From assembly GCA_963675135.1 (NCBI GenBank), contig OY776130.1, forward strand, positions 19,646,001-19,710,000: a stretch of 64,000 nucleotides of DNA. The letters run 5' to 3'. This stretch comes from Galeopsis tetrahit (Eukaryota > Streptophyta > Magnoliopsida > Lamiales > Lamiaceae). The notes below the pieces were generated by a model. The model made no database searches, had not been told where the DNA came from, and worked only from the letters and a program-made list of their open reading frames with translations. Of this stretch, positions 10,910 to 22,517 are shown piece after piece. Made by a program: the position numbers and the translations under genes. Numbering within the stretch: position 1 is the first letter of the stretch; every line of letters starts with the position of its first letter.

Positions 10910-11655
10910 AAAAAAATCGACCCTTTATTGTCGACCATGTAAACTCTCATCGACAAATTGGGGGGGGGGGGGCCGCGGCGGTCGGTGTGGTGGATATGGG
11001 GCGGTGGCGACGGGACGGGGTGGGGGCCGCGACTAAAAAAAGAAAAGAAATGGGGGAGATGGTGCGGCTGTGACTGGTGCGGTGGCCGCGGCAGGGCGGT
11101 GGCGGGATCGCGGCAACCGGCGGCTGGGAGTGTGAGGGGGAGGCGGTTGCCTGTGTGAAGGGATTCAGAAAAGAATTGAAATGAGAGGGGGAATTAGGTT
11201 TTGATGGTGAAATTAGAGTTTTGGTGGGGGTGTGGTTAGTAGTAGGAATATTATAGAGAAAAAGGTATTTAAGACAATTTGAGGTACATCTATTCTAGAT
11301 CGATTTTAGGGAGAGTGCATTAATCGGGGGAGTGCATCTCTCCGAAATGCAGGTGTAAATAGTCAAACCCATATTTCATCCCAACTCGGTAGCCCATTTG
11401 ATGTGCCAAATTCCAGCTTATTATTGAAGGGGTAAGGTTACATGCACCTCCGTGGTTGTTAACTGCATTCCCCTATTTATTTATTAATTTAATAATATTG
11501 TAAAAAATCTAAAATGCCATTACTGTAAAAGTACCACTATATAATAAATACACCTCAACTGGTAGATACGCTCCCCATCCCCAAATTCAGAATTCTTTCT
11601 TACCGTAAAAAATAAAAATTATTCCTCCTACCCTACACCACTACAATACCGTCCA

Positions 11656-11773
11656 GACAAAGTGGGATAGCTCAAGTGGTTAGAGCACCACTACCTATGC
11701 CTTAGGTCCTGGGTTCGAGTCATGGGGAGGGGAAAAAGGATGGGTATTTAACTTGTAATCAAAAAAAAAAAAA
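11656..11773 (+). mobile_element. tRNA-derived SINE with 16-bp TSD
   Basis: A tRNA-like head contains a box A motif (TAGCTCAAGTGGTTAGAGC) and a box B motif (GGTTCGAGTC) spaced as in RNA polymerase III promoters. The body is short (about 118 bp) and ends in a poly(A) tail. The target sequence ACTACAATACCGTCCA is duplicated exactly at 11640-11655 and 11774-11789. No protein is encoded; such elements rely on LINE reverse transcriptase. Confidence 0.85.
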
Positions 11774-11789
11774 ACTACAATACCGTCCA

Positions 11790-12103
11790 AACTGTTCATC
11801 TACTCCTAAGGTGTTGAAGAAGCAAAATACGACTGAAAAACGAGAAAGATACTATAAATATGTATGTTATCGTTTGTACTTTTTGTTATATTTTTATTTT
11901 CGTATTATAGTAAAATATAAGATTAGATTTTATTTTTTATTTGTCATTTATTGTTCCTTGCATATTCTGTGGGATGAAAATGGTAGGTTAGAAGTTTTGG
12001 GGGCATTCAAAATTTTTAATTTTTTGTCCGAGTTAGGTTTTCAACATAAGTGTTGTCGAAATTAATTTCGGTCAATTGTTATTGACCAATGACAATAATT
12101 TAA
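11790..12103. other. Spacer upstream of the CACTA element
   Basis: An 84-codon open frame at 11811-12065 has no recognisable domain and AT-driven composition. GTTGTCGAAATTAATTTC and TTATTGACCAATGACAATAA near 12050-12095 resemble CGAC-rich sequence on the far side of the CACTA element, so this may be the split flank of an older repeat. Confidence 0.4.
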
Positions 12104-12124
12104 CACTACAAAAACTCGCTGTTT

Positions 12125-12450
12125 ATCGACGGAACTATCGACGGAATTATGGTCAGTAGACGTGGTTACCAACGGAACTACCGACGGAATTTTTCAGTCG
12201 GTTCTAGCCTCGTCGGCCCAGCTTACCGACGGAACGAAATTTTTTATTCCGTCGGTAGTCCCGACGGAATAAATCAGTCGAGTCTACCGACGGATATCAT
12301 TCCGTCGGTAGCTCGGATGACCCGTTTTAAAACCGGGCCTGAATTCTGTCGGCAATTCCGTCGGTCGTCCGTCGGTACTACCGACGGCCTTACCGACATA
12401 ATTTTATTTTAACATTTTTTTAAAAAAAATATATCCGTCGGGAATTCCGT
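12125..12450. repeat. CACTA subterminal repeat array, left end
   Basis: Many copies of a 10-12-bp motif, CCGACGGAAT and ATTCCGTCGGT, occur in both orientations, some fused head to head. In En/Spm such repeats bind TNPA and bring the two ends together for excision. Confidence 0.85.
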
Positions 12451-12542
12451 CGGTAACAAAACCCAAAATAAAAAAAATAACGGTCATGAGTCGGACCCGG
12501 CCCAACCCGGAATCTATTATTATAAGAAAACATTTTATTCTG

Positions 12543-12611
12543 GCCTTGCTGGGAATCGAACACGGGTGTGTGGGCGCCTAGTCAGGGGCGCCTACCACTC
12601 GGACAAGTGTG
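12543..12611 (-). other. tRNA-like sequence inside the CACTA element
   Basis: Read on the minus strand there is a box A-like TGTCCGAGTGGTAGGCG, a self-complementary stem GGCGCC on both sides of an eight-base loop, and a box B-like GTTCGATTCC. The head resembles plant serine tRNA, but the acceptor ends do not pair. It is best read as a tRNA pseudogene or a SINE head. It lies downstream of the transposase gene. Confidence 0.5.
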
Positions 12612-13116
12612 TTACTTGTTCGCAATTGTAATATTAATTATATATGTACTCATTTTCGGCCCATTTTTTTTTTTTTTTTAAATTCACAAAATTAATTTCT
12701 TTCACATATATCAAATAATTAAATTTGTAATCTATAATTTATATTTTTGTAATTTATATATTTTAAAATACTAAAATATTCATATTTTAACTAAAATGCT
12801 CATATTTTTTAGTAAAAAATTCATTTTTTTGCTAATTATTTTTTAAAAAATTTCAAAAAATTAATTTCATTCACATAAATTAAATAATTAAATTTGTAAT
12901 CTATAATTTATATATTTTTAAATACTAAAATATTCATTTTTTTACTAAAATATTCATTTTTTTTTCTAATTATTTTTTAAAAAATTTCAAAAACTTAATT
13001 TCTTTTCACACTTTTTAGTTGTAACTTAATGATAAATAAATATTTTTAAATTGTACATCTAATAAAATAATTAGCTTACATTATATAATTTATTATTCAT
13101 CTTCTTCCTCTTCATC

Positions 13117-16100
13117 TTATTCATCTACATTTTCATTATTTGTCTCATCTTCCTCCTCTTCATCATCCTCCTCCTCTTCCTCTTCGTCCTCTTCCTCTTC
13201 ATCATCCTCTTCATTTTCATCATCTTCCTCATTTCCATTATCGTTTTCAATTTCGATCAATTGTGAATTTCCAGCCGTCAAGTCTACGTGGATATTCAAA
13301 TCTCTCGTAAAGACTTCAGTTCTAGCCTCTATTTGTTCCGTTTGAAACGGAGAATCATCTTCATCACTCCTTTCCTTTGTAGGGACTTCTACCATTGATC
13401 TTGCCTTTACTTTGCAAACAGCGTGTCATTCAATTTTACTACGTGATCGTACTGGATACTTGCAGTAGTATACCTGAGATACTTGATGGACAAATACAAA
13501 TGGATCATTCCCGCTATAGCTCCTTTTCGGATTAACATCGACGAGTTTGTACTCCGGATGAATCCTTGTTCCTGAAGGGCCTGAATCAAACCAATGACAC
13601 TTGAACAACACTACAGTCTTTGCTGGATATCCCGGATATTCTACTTCAACGACTTCGTGCAACACCCCATAGTAGTCACTTGCATCTGCATTGTAGTTTG
13701 CACTGCTAATGCAAACACCACTGTTGGTAGTCGCTTTTCTTGATGCATACTCGGATGTATGAAATCTGTAGCCCTTCACAATATAACCGTTGTAAGTCTT
13801 TACACGACGTAGTGGTCCTTTGCTGAGATCCCTTAAGAATCGATTCTCAAAATCGTTTGACCGTCCCTATACAGTTCAAATAGTTAACATTAATTATGAA
13901 TCATATTTATTTACGTAAAATTTAAGGAAATGGTACTCACACAACGTTGGAACCATCGGGCAAAATCACGTTGAAGACGAGCATCTATATCTGTATCTGA
14001 GATGTTTTGTTTTGTTCGTCTTAGTTCTTGAGTATACATCCTAATTCACAACATCCAATCACAATTAATATTAAATTACATAAATGAAGTAGTGATAAAA
14101 ATATGAAATACTTACTCAATGTAAGGCTGAACTTCATCACAATTCAACAACACATACGTTTGTGCTATTTCTGCCTCTCTGTTCGTCTCCCACTCTCGTT
14201 CAGTGAATTTTCCTATTGGTCGTCCCTTAGACTTGAATATAGACAGCATTCCATCGACCTCTTCATCGATATTGTCTGTACCTCTACCACCGTAGTTACG
14301 TGGTTCACTTCTCAACCGAGTGTTGACATGGTCTTCAAAATAATAAGAACAAAACATGCCAACCTCTTCATTCAAATATGCATTAACAATCGATGCTTCC
14401 ACATTTGCCTTTTGTTTAGCATTGCGTTTCAAGTTGTGGAGATATCTGATTTATAATAAAAAAAAATTATTTTAATTCAGTGAACATGCATGTAGTATAA
14501 AAAATGAAAAATGTAAGAGTTTACCTTTAAAATGGGTACATCCACCTGTACTGCACTGGACCACAAATTCTGGCTTCATACGCTAAATGAACGGGTAAGT
14601 GTTCCATGGAGTTGAAGAAGCTAGGTGGAAAAATTTGTTCCAACTTACACAAAATCACTAGAATGTCTTGCTCCAAACGAATCATATCATCGATCTTGAT
14701 CATTGAAGATGTTAAATCTCTAAAAAAAAGACTTAATTCAGTGATAGCCCTCCACACATTAAGAGGAACAACGTCTCGGAACGCAATCGTGACTCTTCAT
14801 CCCTGAAACCTTACCCCTATTTATGTCTGCGCATCGACTCAAGTTTGACACGTAGTTGTCTGGAAAATTCAACTCGTGAATCCAACGACACAATTGTTGT
14901 TTCTGTGGCTTGTCCAGTGTGTAGCAAGCCTTCAGATATTTACCTGTACTGGGATCCATTTCCAACTCTTGACGACGACAATAAATGTTCAGCTCTTCCC
15001 GGGACTTTAGAGTATCTTTCGTCTTGCCTTCTGTGTTCATCATTGTGTGGAACACATTATCAAACACATTCTTCTCAATGTGCATCACGTCCAAATTGTG
15101 TCGGATCAATAGTGAACTCCAGTATGGCAAATCCCAAAAAATACTCCTTTTATTCCATCCACATGGGATTCGACCGTTGTGTTCAACTACATTTTCCTCA
15201 GTAGATTTTTTCAAACCCGTCCACTGAATCTCATGTAACAACGTTTGTCCTGTACGGTAACATTATACTAGAAGAAATTAATAAAACATATACGTATAAT
15301 ATTATACTAGATCAAATAATTGTATAATTAAAATACCGTTTCGAAGGGGCGGTCGATTGTTTGTAACTGTTCTGTTCTTCAAGAAGTTGTTCTTATTCCT
15401 TCTAAATGGATGATCTCGAGGTAAGAACTTTCGGTGATTATCGAACCATGTAACTTTCCTACTCTTCTCAAGACTGAAAGCTTCTGAAAAATCCATACAA
15501 TACGGACATGCTTGAAACCCAGCCGTTTTCCACCTAGACAACATAGAATATGCAGGAAAGTCGCTAATGGTCCACAATACAGCAGCACACATCGTGAAAT
15601 TCTATTTTCTGAACACATCATACGTTTGGACACCACTTTCCCATAAAAAGATCAAGTCTTTTATAAGAGGCTGGAGATAAACGTCAAGTTTATCCTTTGG
15701 ATTCGACGGACCTGGCACCAATACAGTTAGAAACATTGTTTGAGGTTTCAAGCACATCCATGGAGGAATATTATACGGAGTCAGAATCACCGGCCACAAC
15801 GAATACTGCTTTCCAAAGCTCCCAAACGGTGCAAAACCATCAGTACACAAACCTAGCCTCACATTCCTCGGTTCAGAAGAAAAATTGGGATACACGTTGT
15901 CAAGGTGTTTCCAGGCCTCCGAGTCCGCCGGATGTCGTATCTCCCTAGACTCGGTCGAAGACGAATCTGTTGCATGCCACGTCATGTGTTGTGCTGTGGC
16001 AGTAGATTGATACAATCTCATTAAACGAGGAATGATTGGAAGATAATACATCTTCTTGTGTGCCACTTTCTTCTTCGACGACTTCGATTGACCAGCGGGC

Positions 16101-16999
16101 CCCTTCCGACGTGGCTCTTTGTAACGAGGATGACCACACATCCTACACATGTTCAGATTGTTATCTTCATCACCCCAATATAACATGCAACCGTTTACAC
16201 AACAATCAATCTTCTTGACCGGCAATCCCATATTTTTCATCATTTGCTTGCTTTGATGATACGTTGTAGGCACCTTATTCTCAGGAGGGCAGATCTCACT
16301 GCATAATTGTGTCATTTGCTCATATGCCCTGTTAGAAAGCTTGTTCTCGGTCTTGATAGCCATAAGTCGGGCATTAAATGACAGTTGAGAGTGAGAATCA
16401 CAACCCGGATACAAATCTTGATCGACAAATTTGAGCATTTCATAAAACCGAAATGCTTCATCCGTCGGCTCCTCTTCCACATTTGAAAAACCGGCTTCCA
16501 TTATCATTGTTTGATACATATTGGGTTCTCCCTCCCCAAGTTGTTCTTCCCCACCAAACTGTTGTTCCTCATCAAACTGTTGTTCCCCACCAAACTGTTG
16601 TTCCCCACCAAACTGTTGTTCCCCACCAAATTGTTGTTCATTACTTGTGCCGGCTTCATTACCATATATTTGTCTTTCATAGATACCAGTAGTGTAATAG
16701 TATAAAACTTGATCAAAGTTATAAGGCCAACGTCCTTCGCCGTGAAATATCCAGTTATAATAATTAACAGTGAAACCATTCTTCAGAACATGTACCAAAA
16801 CCTCATCAATCGACTTAAATATTTTATTCTGACATTTTTTGGCATTACACAGACACTTGATACAATCCCCATACATGTAATGTGGGTGTAGCTTTGCAAA
16901 TTCAACAAATGACACAAGTTCATTGTAAAATTCACTATTCACATTTCCTAAAATGAACCTAGGAGTTTCATACATCCATCGACGATCCGGCAATTCCAT
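13117..16999 (-). pseudogene. CACTA transposase (tnpD-type), disrupted
   Basis: The first exon (16999-15338) has an N-terminal transposase-associated domain (start MELPDRRWMYETPRF, then C/H residues about 48-53), a five-fold glutamine-rich repeat (EQQFGG, about residues 125-155), a CxxCG zinc-like motif (NMCRMCGHPRYKEP) and the Transposase_21 region (NVRLGLCTDGFAPFG, ILTPYNIPPWMC, LVPGPSNP). A TAG at 15602-15604 interrupts it in frame, right before FTMCAAVLWTISDFPAYSML. A GT-AG intron (15336-15250) joins LRNG to QTLLHEIQWTG. Downstream exons hold NLDVMHIEKNVFDN, a DUF4218 part (14757-14527), YLHNLKRNAKQ (14446-14112), MYTQELRRTKQ (14033-13941) and a DUF4216 part ending YYCKYPVRSRS. A small deletion with a frameshift at about 14770, a stop at the exon end near 14527 and a stop near 13426 break it further. 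The tail is very acidic. Confidence 0.85.
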
Positions 17000-17273
17000 C
17001 TGTTAAACATTTAACATAAAATTCTTACAACATATAAAAAATGCACAACTAATTAAACTACAAAAAATATAATTAAAATACACAACTAAACTACAAATAT
17101 ATAAAATGCACAACTAATTAAACTATAACCATATAAAATGCACAACTAAACTACAAAATTTAACCAAGTAAAAAAGAAAAACGTACCGAAATTTGCTTGC
17201 TCTCATACAATTTCCACAATTTTTTTCGACTGAGTGAGAAAGGGGAAAAAAGCTTCTGCAAAGTACTGCGCGC

Positions 17274-17452
17274 TACCGACGGATTTTGAAATTCCGTCGG
17301 TGCGTACATTTTGAATTTACCGACGGATTTTGAAATTCCGTCGGCAGAGTGGCGCCCAAAATTCCATCGGTAGAGTACATGACCGACGGAATTTCCGTCG
17401 GCAGACTTTTTTTTCGACGAAATTTTTATTTCCGTCGGTAATTTTGGCGGAA
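17274..17452. repeat. Internal cluster of the CACTA subterminal motif
   Basis: At least nine copies of CCGACGGAWTT and AATTCCGTCGGT lie between the stop of the tnpA-type gene (17681) and the ATG of the transposase gene (16999), about 275-455 bases upstream of that ATG. The same motif is otherwise confined to the element ends. Confidence 0.85.
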
Positions 17453-17680
17453 TAAAAAAAAATCGAAAAAAAATCAAAAAATACTTTACTTTATACCAAA
17501 TCTAACGAAAAATTATGTATTATGTATAAATTAAAAACAATAACATAAATAAACAATCCATTGACAAACAAACATCAACCGAAATAAATATGTCCAATAG
17601 AATAATAAATAGTTCGATAGAAAATTAAATAGTTTGACAGAAAAATTAATAGTTCGACAAAAAATTAAAGTGTTCAAACA

Positions 17681-19280
17681 TCAACCATTATAGTCAAAAA
17701 ACTCATCACCACTAGCGAAATTCAAGTCGTCGTCTGCGGCTGCATCTGGATCTGGAGCATTGAAAGGCGGAGGGGGAACTGGACCAACCGGAGCATTGAA
17801 ATGCGGAGGGGGAACACTCATCGCCTGTGCAAAGCATGTATCTATTTGATCCTGAGGCATCCCCAACGATCGACCCATAGTGTCAGTTATCTGTCGGAAG
17901 TAGTGGTTCATCCAGTTGACTAGGTTCGGGTCCGGAGGAGCAGCAGTGGAGGATACAGAGGCCTGCGATGCACGCTGGGACGAACTGGACGACGCAGCTC
18001 TCACTGAGCGGCTCATCCGGCCAAGGCCAAGGACCCGTCTTCGATCAGCCGGGGCAACATCCAGGTAAATCCGGTTAAGATCAGGCGGAGGGGGAGCGTT
18101 GGGTCCGGCTTCAGCAGAAGCCTGTGTCGTGACCTCTTCAATCCTCCGGTTCACATTCAACTACATAATTAAAAAAAATTAAATTAATACATAGTTCAAT
18201 ACATTTAATTAATTAAATATTAAAAAAATATCATAATTTAATTAAACTTACGTGAAGCTCGGTAGTGCGTCCATATGTGGACGTCTGTGAATCTCGATCA
18301 AACGGATGAAGAAGGTTCAACCGATCCACGTGTGTGGGTTCACGCCCAAGAACCCGCTCCTATTTCGTACCAAATGAGCATATAAAAATTATTTTATATA
18401 ATATAATATAAATAATTGAAATAAATTTAGTGAACTGAACACTTACTAGAGCAATTGAGTGCTCATACGCAGATCGGACCCCCCCCCCCCCGATGCCTTG
18501 ACATCCCACCTCCCACATCACTTCTACGGTTGGCTCGAGCAGTTTCACACTTCCGCACGTACTCCGGGCTACTCAAATACGTGGTCAACGTGTTCCACAC
18601 ATCGACTCCATTTTCGTCCGTACCCAACGTCTGCACCTCGCCACGACTACGCCAAGCAGTCCTCCAGGTGTACATTACCTCATTATACCTAGATTGACAT
18701 GAAGCGGCCCAGTGCGTGTGAATATCGTCGTCCGAAAAAAACTCCCTAAGCCAATAAGCATGTTTCTGCACATATTCGATCAGCATATTTATCAAATAAT
18801 ATATATAATAAATTGTTTATTAATATTTAATTGAATGCACTCAAATACCTGGAATTCCTCCCAGTATTCATCCTTTTTCGTCTGCGGCACCTTCAGCCAA
18901 GAGTAGGCATTCGCAGCAACCTTGCACTTAATAATCGAATCAGTGCAAATCTTCGACACCTCATTACCAGGAAGTAAGCTGTGACATTATATATTAAGAA
19001 ACAAACACATTATAAATTAAAAAATGTACAAAAATTGATGCTATTAAACATTGTTAAACCTTAAAATTATTTAATTAATTACTTACTATATTTCCCCCTC
19101 AATCCATACTCTCAGTCTGGTTTCTCGGGCCCGCGTGGGATGTCGACGAGCTGCCGACGACTGAGATGACGGCGGCGAATGCTGTGGAAAGGATGGCGAC
19201 GACGTCGTCATAGGAGGCTCAACAGGCCTAAGTGACCGCCTACGTCGAGATCCTGAGGCCCCACTAGCATCTTAACTCAT
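17681..19280 (-). pseudogene. CACTA second gene, tnpA-type (plant transposase En/Spm family), disrupted
   Basis: Exons on the minus strand can be joined by eye. 19280-19090 is S/R/P-rich and ends REARETRLRVWIEG-like before a GTAAGT donor. 18980-18852 reads LLPGNEVSKICTDSIIKCKV and ends CAG before GTATTT. 18795-18450 holds SRYNEVMYTWRTAWRS and SSPEYVRKCETARANR, the usual core of Transposase_24 (PF03004) proteins. 18360-18250 holds HVDRLNLLHPFDRD. The last exon, 18160-17681, is alanine- and proline-rich with NLVNWMNHYFRQI and an acidic end. A TAA is the third codon of the first exon. A run of 13 C (18479-18491, G on the coding strand) shifts the frame just before AYEHSIAL. Confidence 0.7.
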
Positions 19281-20079
19281 CTATTTTAATAAATAAAATT
19301 TAAAAGTATAATAAATTAATCAATAATTAATATAGTAATGAAATCAATAATTTCCTAATTTAATTAATAACATTTTAGTAATTTAATTTAAGTCAATAAT
19401 TTCCCAATTTAATCAATAACAAATCACGTTACTAATGAAATCAATAATTTACCAAACTAATTAATAATGACTCAATTTAAACAATAAAAATAATTATTAT
19501 ATTAATCAAACGTACAACACCCCTACTTATAACAATAATTACTAATTTAATAAACAATAATAACCTAGTTTAATGTAACAAGAACTACACAATATATTTG
19601 AACTAACAAGAACTAGCTACACTATATATTTGAACTAACATACATTAATTAATTACAATTAACCAATAAAAAACATATAATCCACGTACTAACATATATT
19701 TGAATTAATTATACATATATATTCATCAACTACGTACATGCAATTTTATAATAATTAACATGCAATTTATAATAATTCAATAACAGTTTTATAATAATTA
19801 ACATGCAATTTATAATAATTCAATAACAGTTTTATAATAATTAACATGCAATGATTAATACAATAACTTAATTAAAATTAATTAAGAATTTATAAAACGT
19901 ACCGTTTAAATTGAAGAAAATTGGAGTAGATAATCGTTATGCCCTTTGTTGATCAATCCACGCACAAGACAATCCAATCCACGCACGAAACCACCTTGAA
20001 CAGAGGAGACGAGACGAGAGTGAATTTTTTTTTCCTTCAAACTGCCTTCGGCAGTTCTTATAAAAAAAAAATTTTGGCT

Positions 20080-20405
20080 ACCGACGAATATTTTCGTCGG
20101 TAGCACGCGAATAGTAATGGCCACGCGTCTTTTCATTGGTATCTGAGGCGGTGGGTCAAAGCGGGTCGGCTACCGACGGATTTTTTTCGTCGGTAGTCGA
20201 AATTTGAACGACCGACGGAAAAATTCCGTCGGGAAGCAAGGTTAAACGACACCGTTTGAAGGTGAAACTAAATTCCGTCGGGAAGTCCGTCGGACGGTCC
20301 CGACGGATGTTGGATTCCGTCGGGAGTCAGTCGATTCGAATATTCCATCGGCGATCCGTCGGGAAGACCGACGGAATGGATTCCGTCGGTAGCCCTCCGT
20401 CGGCA
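20080..20405. repeat. CACTA subterminal repeat array, right end
   Basis: Repeated CCGACGGA and TTCCGTCGG motifs in both orientations mirror the array at 12125-12450 and lead into the terminus GCATTTTTTGTAGTG. Confidence 0.85.
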
Positions 20406-20426
20406 AACCCCGCATTTTTTGTAGTG

Positions 20427-21639
20427 TCAACACATTGTTATTGAAAAAGTGAATTGTGGTCGACACATTGTTAATGAAAATTAGGCTTTTGGTTGACACA
20501 TTTCTATCAAAATAAATTTTAACAAGACTTTGTCGACAAAATACCATTCCATCAATAAATCAATGTCGACTGAAATGATTAGATCGACAACATTAGATAT
20601 TAATCAAATAGAGGTCATCTAAGAGATTAGTGAGAGGGTGAATTGTAGGCATTAGTAACTGTGTTGAAAGTGTTTATGTGTTCATTATCCTAGGAGCATA
20701 TGTATTAATTGGATGGACTAATTAGTAGAGACAATTTTTCATAAGTTTCAAAAGGAATTGATCTACACACTTATGTAATAGCCTTTAACATATATCAAGA
20801 CATTTGACTTAAATATTTTAGTTAATTCAATCGCTCATTAGTAAGCCCACATAAGGAAAACACCGGAAGCAATTTTCTCACCTTGCACTTTTTAATCGGA
20901 AGTTAGTATAATTGTTCATTTTTTTTTTGTCTCATTTTTCAATTAAATTTGTGCTTCATTCTAGTCCTTAATTAGTTGTCAAAAATTCAAAAACAACTAT
21001 TACCGTCTCTAAAACAACATGACAACGTACAACTTTGGGGATTCAAGTTCTCATAGGTCCTAGGTTGATACTTTTTTATTATATAACGAACTCACACGCT
21101 TTTGAGATAGTTATTATTGTGCTAAAAAATATACAAAAATACGTAAAAGTCAACGACATTCTCCTTGATCTTTTCACCGGAGGTCTAATTAGTGAACTAG
21201 CTAGACCTCATTTTTTCTCGTGAGCCACTCCCGGAGGTCTGACCAGGAGGTACATCATTTTTGTCTACTCATCCGTATTAAACATTCATATATAATTAAA
21301 ATAACAATATATACTACTATATATATGGTTAACACTATTTCTTACGAAATTTCGACAGAGTTTCAAATTTACATAGTTATTTCTAATTTTTTTAATTAAC
21401 CAACCATTTCTAATTTTCCTAATCAACCAACAATTTCTAAACAAAATGCGACAATAAAGAATAGCTAATTAAACAACATGCAATAATTAAGAATAACTAT
21501 TCAATTAAATGTAATAATAAAGAATAACTAATTAAACATATGTCCAACGCATGTAATTAATAAAACATGCATATATAACTAAAAAAAACATTAACTAAAC
21601 TTTTAACTAATAAATGTACATTTATAGTGTACGGTTATA
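20427..21639. other. Spacer without recognisable genes
   Basis: The first 170 bases contain several GTCGACA and TGTCGAC motifs resembling the hairpin unit at 10.7-10.9 kb. The rest is AT-rich with short inverted pieces such as GGAGGTCTAATTAGTGA against TAGACCTC. No domain-bearing frame. Confidence 0.4.
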
Positions 21640-21870
21640 GTGTGGTTGGGCAGTAAGGGTCGGAGAAGGGTAATCACTCATTCTTAAAATCAGTGTTCTT
21701 AAGACTAAAAAGTCAGGCGAAAAGGGGGACTCTCCGTTCCCGATTCTCCTGTAGCTGGAACCTCCAGAACCGAAAGAACCCTGAGTTAAAATGGGATTCC
21801 AACTCAACACCCTTTGAGTTAGATTTTGAAAAGAGTTTCTCTTTGGAGAGCACAGTGCGATGAAAGTTGT
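21640..21870 (-). other. Unidentified, less AT-rich block attached to the plastid rRNA fragment
   Basis: It is contiguous with the 23S rRNA fragment and has similar composition, and it contains an 84-codon minus-strand open frame (21876-21622). It may be another piece of organellar DNA in the same insertion. I could not place it. Confidence 0.35.
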
Positions 21871-22148
21871 ACCCACCTGTGTCGGTTTCGGGTATAGGTA
21901 CCCTTTTGTTTAAAGGTCGTTCGAGATTTTCCTGGAAGTATAGCGTGGGTTAGTTCAGCGTCGTAGCACCTGGTGCTCGAACATTGGCTCGAGGCATTTT
22001 CTATACCCCTTCCTACCCTGAAAAAGCAGGGGTGCCTTACGTTCTTGAACCGATAACCATCTTTCGGCAAACCTAGACGGCTCCGTCACTCAGGACCAAC
22101 AAGGGGTAGTACAAGAATATTCAATTATTTTCCATCGACTACGCCTTG
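21871..22148 (-). pseudogene. Nuclear fragment of plastid 23S rRNA gene (NUPT)
   Basis: On the minus strand the sequence runs GGCGTAGTCGATGG, then TACTACCCCTTGTTGGTCC, TGAGTGACGGAG, TTTGCCGAAAGATGGTTATC, GGTTCAAGAACGTAAGG, CTGCTTTTTCAGGGTAGGAA and CCCGAAACCGACACAGGTGG. I recognise this as the middle of plant chloroplast 23S rRNA. Scattered differences from the conserved sequence and the abrupt ends show a decayed fragment moved to the nucleus, not a working rRNA gene. Confidence 0.85.
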
Positions 22149-22512
22149 CGAGAAGAAGGATATGTTGATCACCTCCTCAATCGGAATTCTTTCGAAAATT
22201 GAGAGACAAAAGAGGTAATTGAGAATGTGAATGAGAAAAGTGTCACAAATGGCCTTGATTTGCGATGAAATTGTCGGTCCAATTTAATAGTGTGGCAAGC
22301 GAGGTGTCTTGGAACTAGATCAATTTAATACGATTTGTAGCCCTCAACAAATATATTTTTCCGTTTGAACAAGAGTGTGATCTCTCCCTGGTGGGTTGAT
22401 GTTCTTCATACCCTTTCCATATATATATTATAATTCTCACGAGTAAAATTGATTTGGGTTCCTTTAGATTTGTTCTCGCGCTAAGAATTGAGTCGCACCC
22501 TTCGATGATCTC
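22149..22512. other. Spacer between the plastid fragment and the Reina-like element
   Basis: No gene or repeat boundary is recognised; it is moderately AT-rich unique sequence. Its last bases, ATATT (22513-22517), are the target duplication of the next element. Confidence 0.4.
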
Positions 22513-22517
22513 ATATT

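Larger units (their letters stand above)
10452..11370. mobile_element. Mutator-like element with 9-bp TSD, hairpins and GC-rich core
   Basis: ATATTTCAT is repeated exactly at 10443-10451 and 11371-11379. The inverted ends start GGGTTTGACTATTTACACCT and continue with CATTTCGGAGAGATGCA for about 40 bp. Inside are two large hairpins built on GTCGAC and CGACC motifs and the beginning of a third that runs into a 13-base G run at 10960. From there to about 11155 the sequence is strongly GC-rich and could be a captured gene fragment. Its longest frame shows only G/R/W-rich low complexity and no domain. Confidence 0.8.
12104..20426 (-). mobile_element. CACTA (En/Spm-like) DNA transposon, 8.3 kb
   Basis: The left terminus CACTACAAAAACTCGC and the complement of the right terminus, CACTACAAAAAATGCG, form the diagnostic CACTA inverted repeat. 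Flanking trinucleotides are TAA and TCA, an imperfect 3-bp duplication. Arrays of CCGACGGAAT and its complement occupy the subterminal regions at 12125-12450 and 20080-20405, the type of site bound by the TNPA protein of maize En/Spm. A tnpA-type gene and a tnpD-type transposase gene follow each other on the minus strand. Stops and frameshifts make it non-autonomous now. Confidence 0.9.

Noticed and set aside
11657..11730. Functional tRNA gene
   Set aside because: A and B boxes are present, but the cloverleaf stems do not pair, and a poly(A) tail and target duplication mark a SINE.
11811..12065. 84-codon open frame
   Set aside because: AT-driven composition, no domain, no context.
21871..22148. 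Working rRNA gene
   Set aside because: Only about 280 bases of a 2.8-kb gene, with substitutions, inside nuclear repeats.
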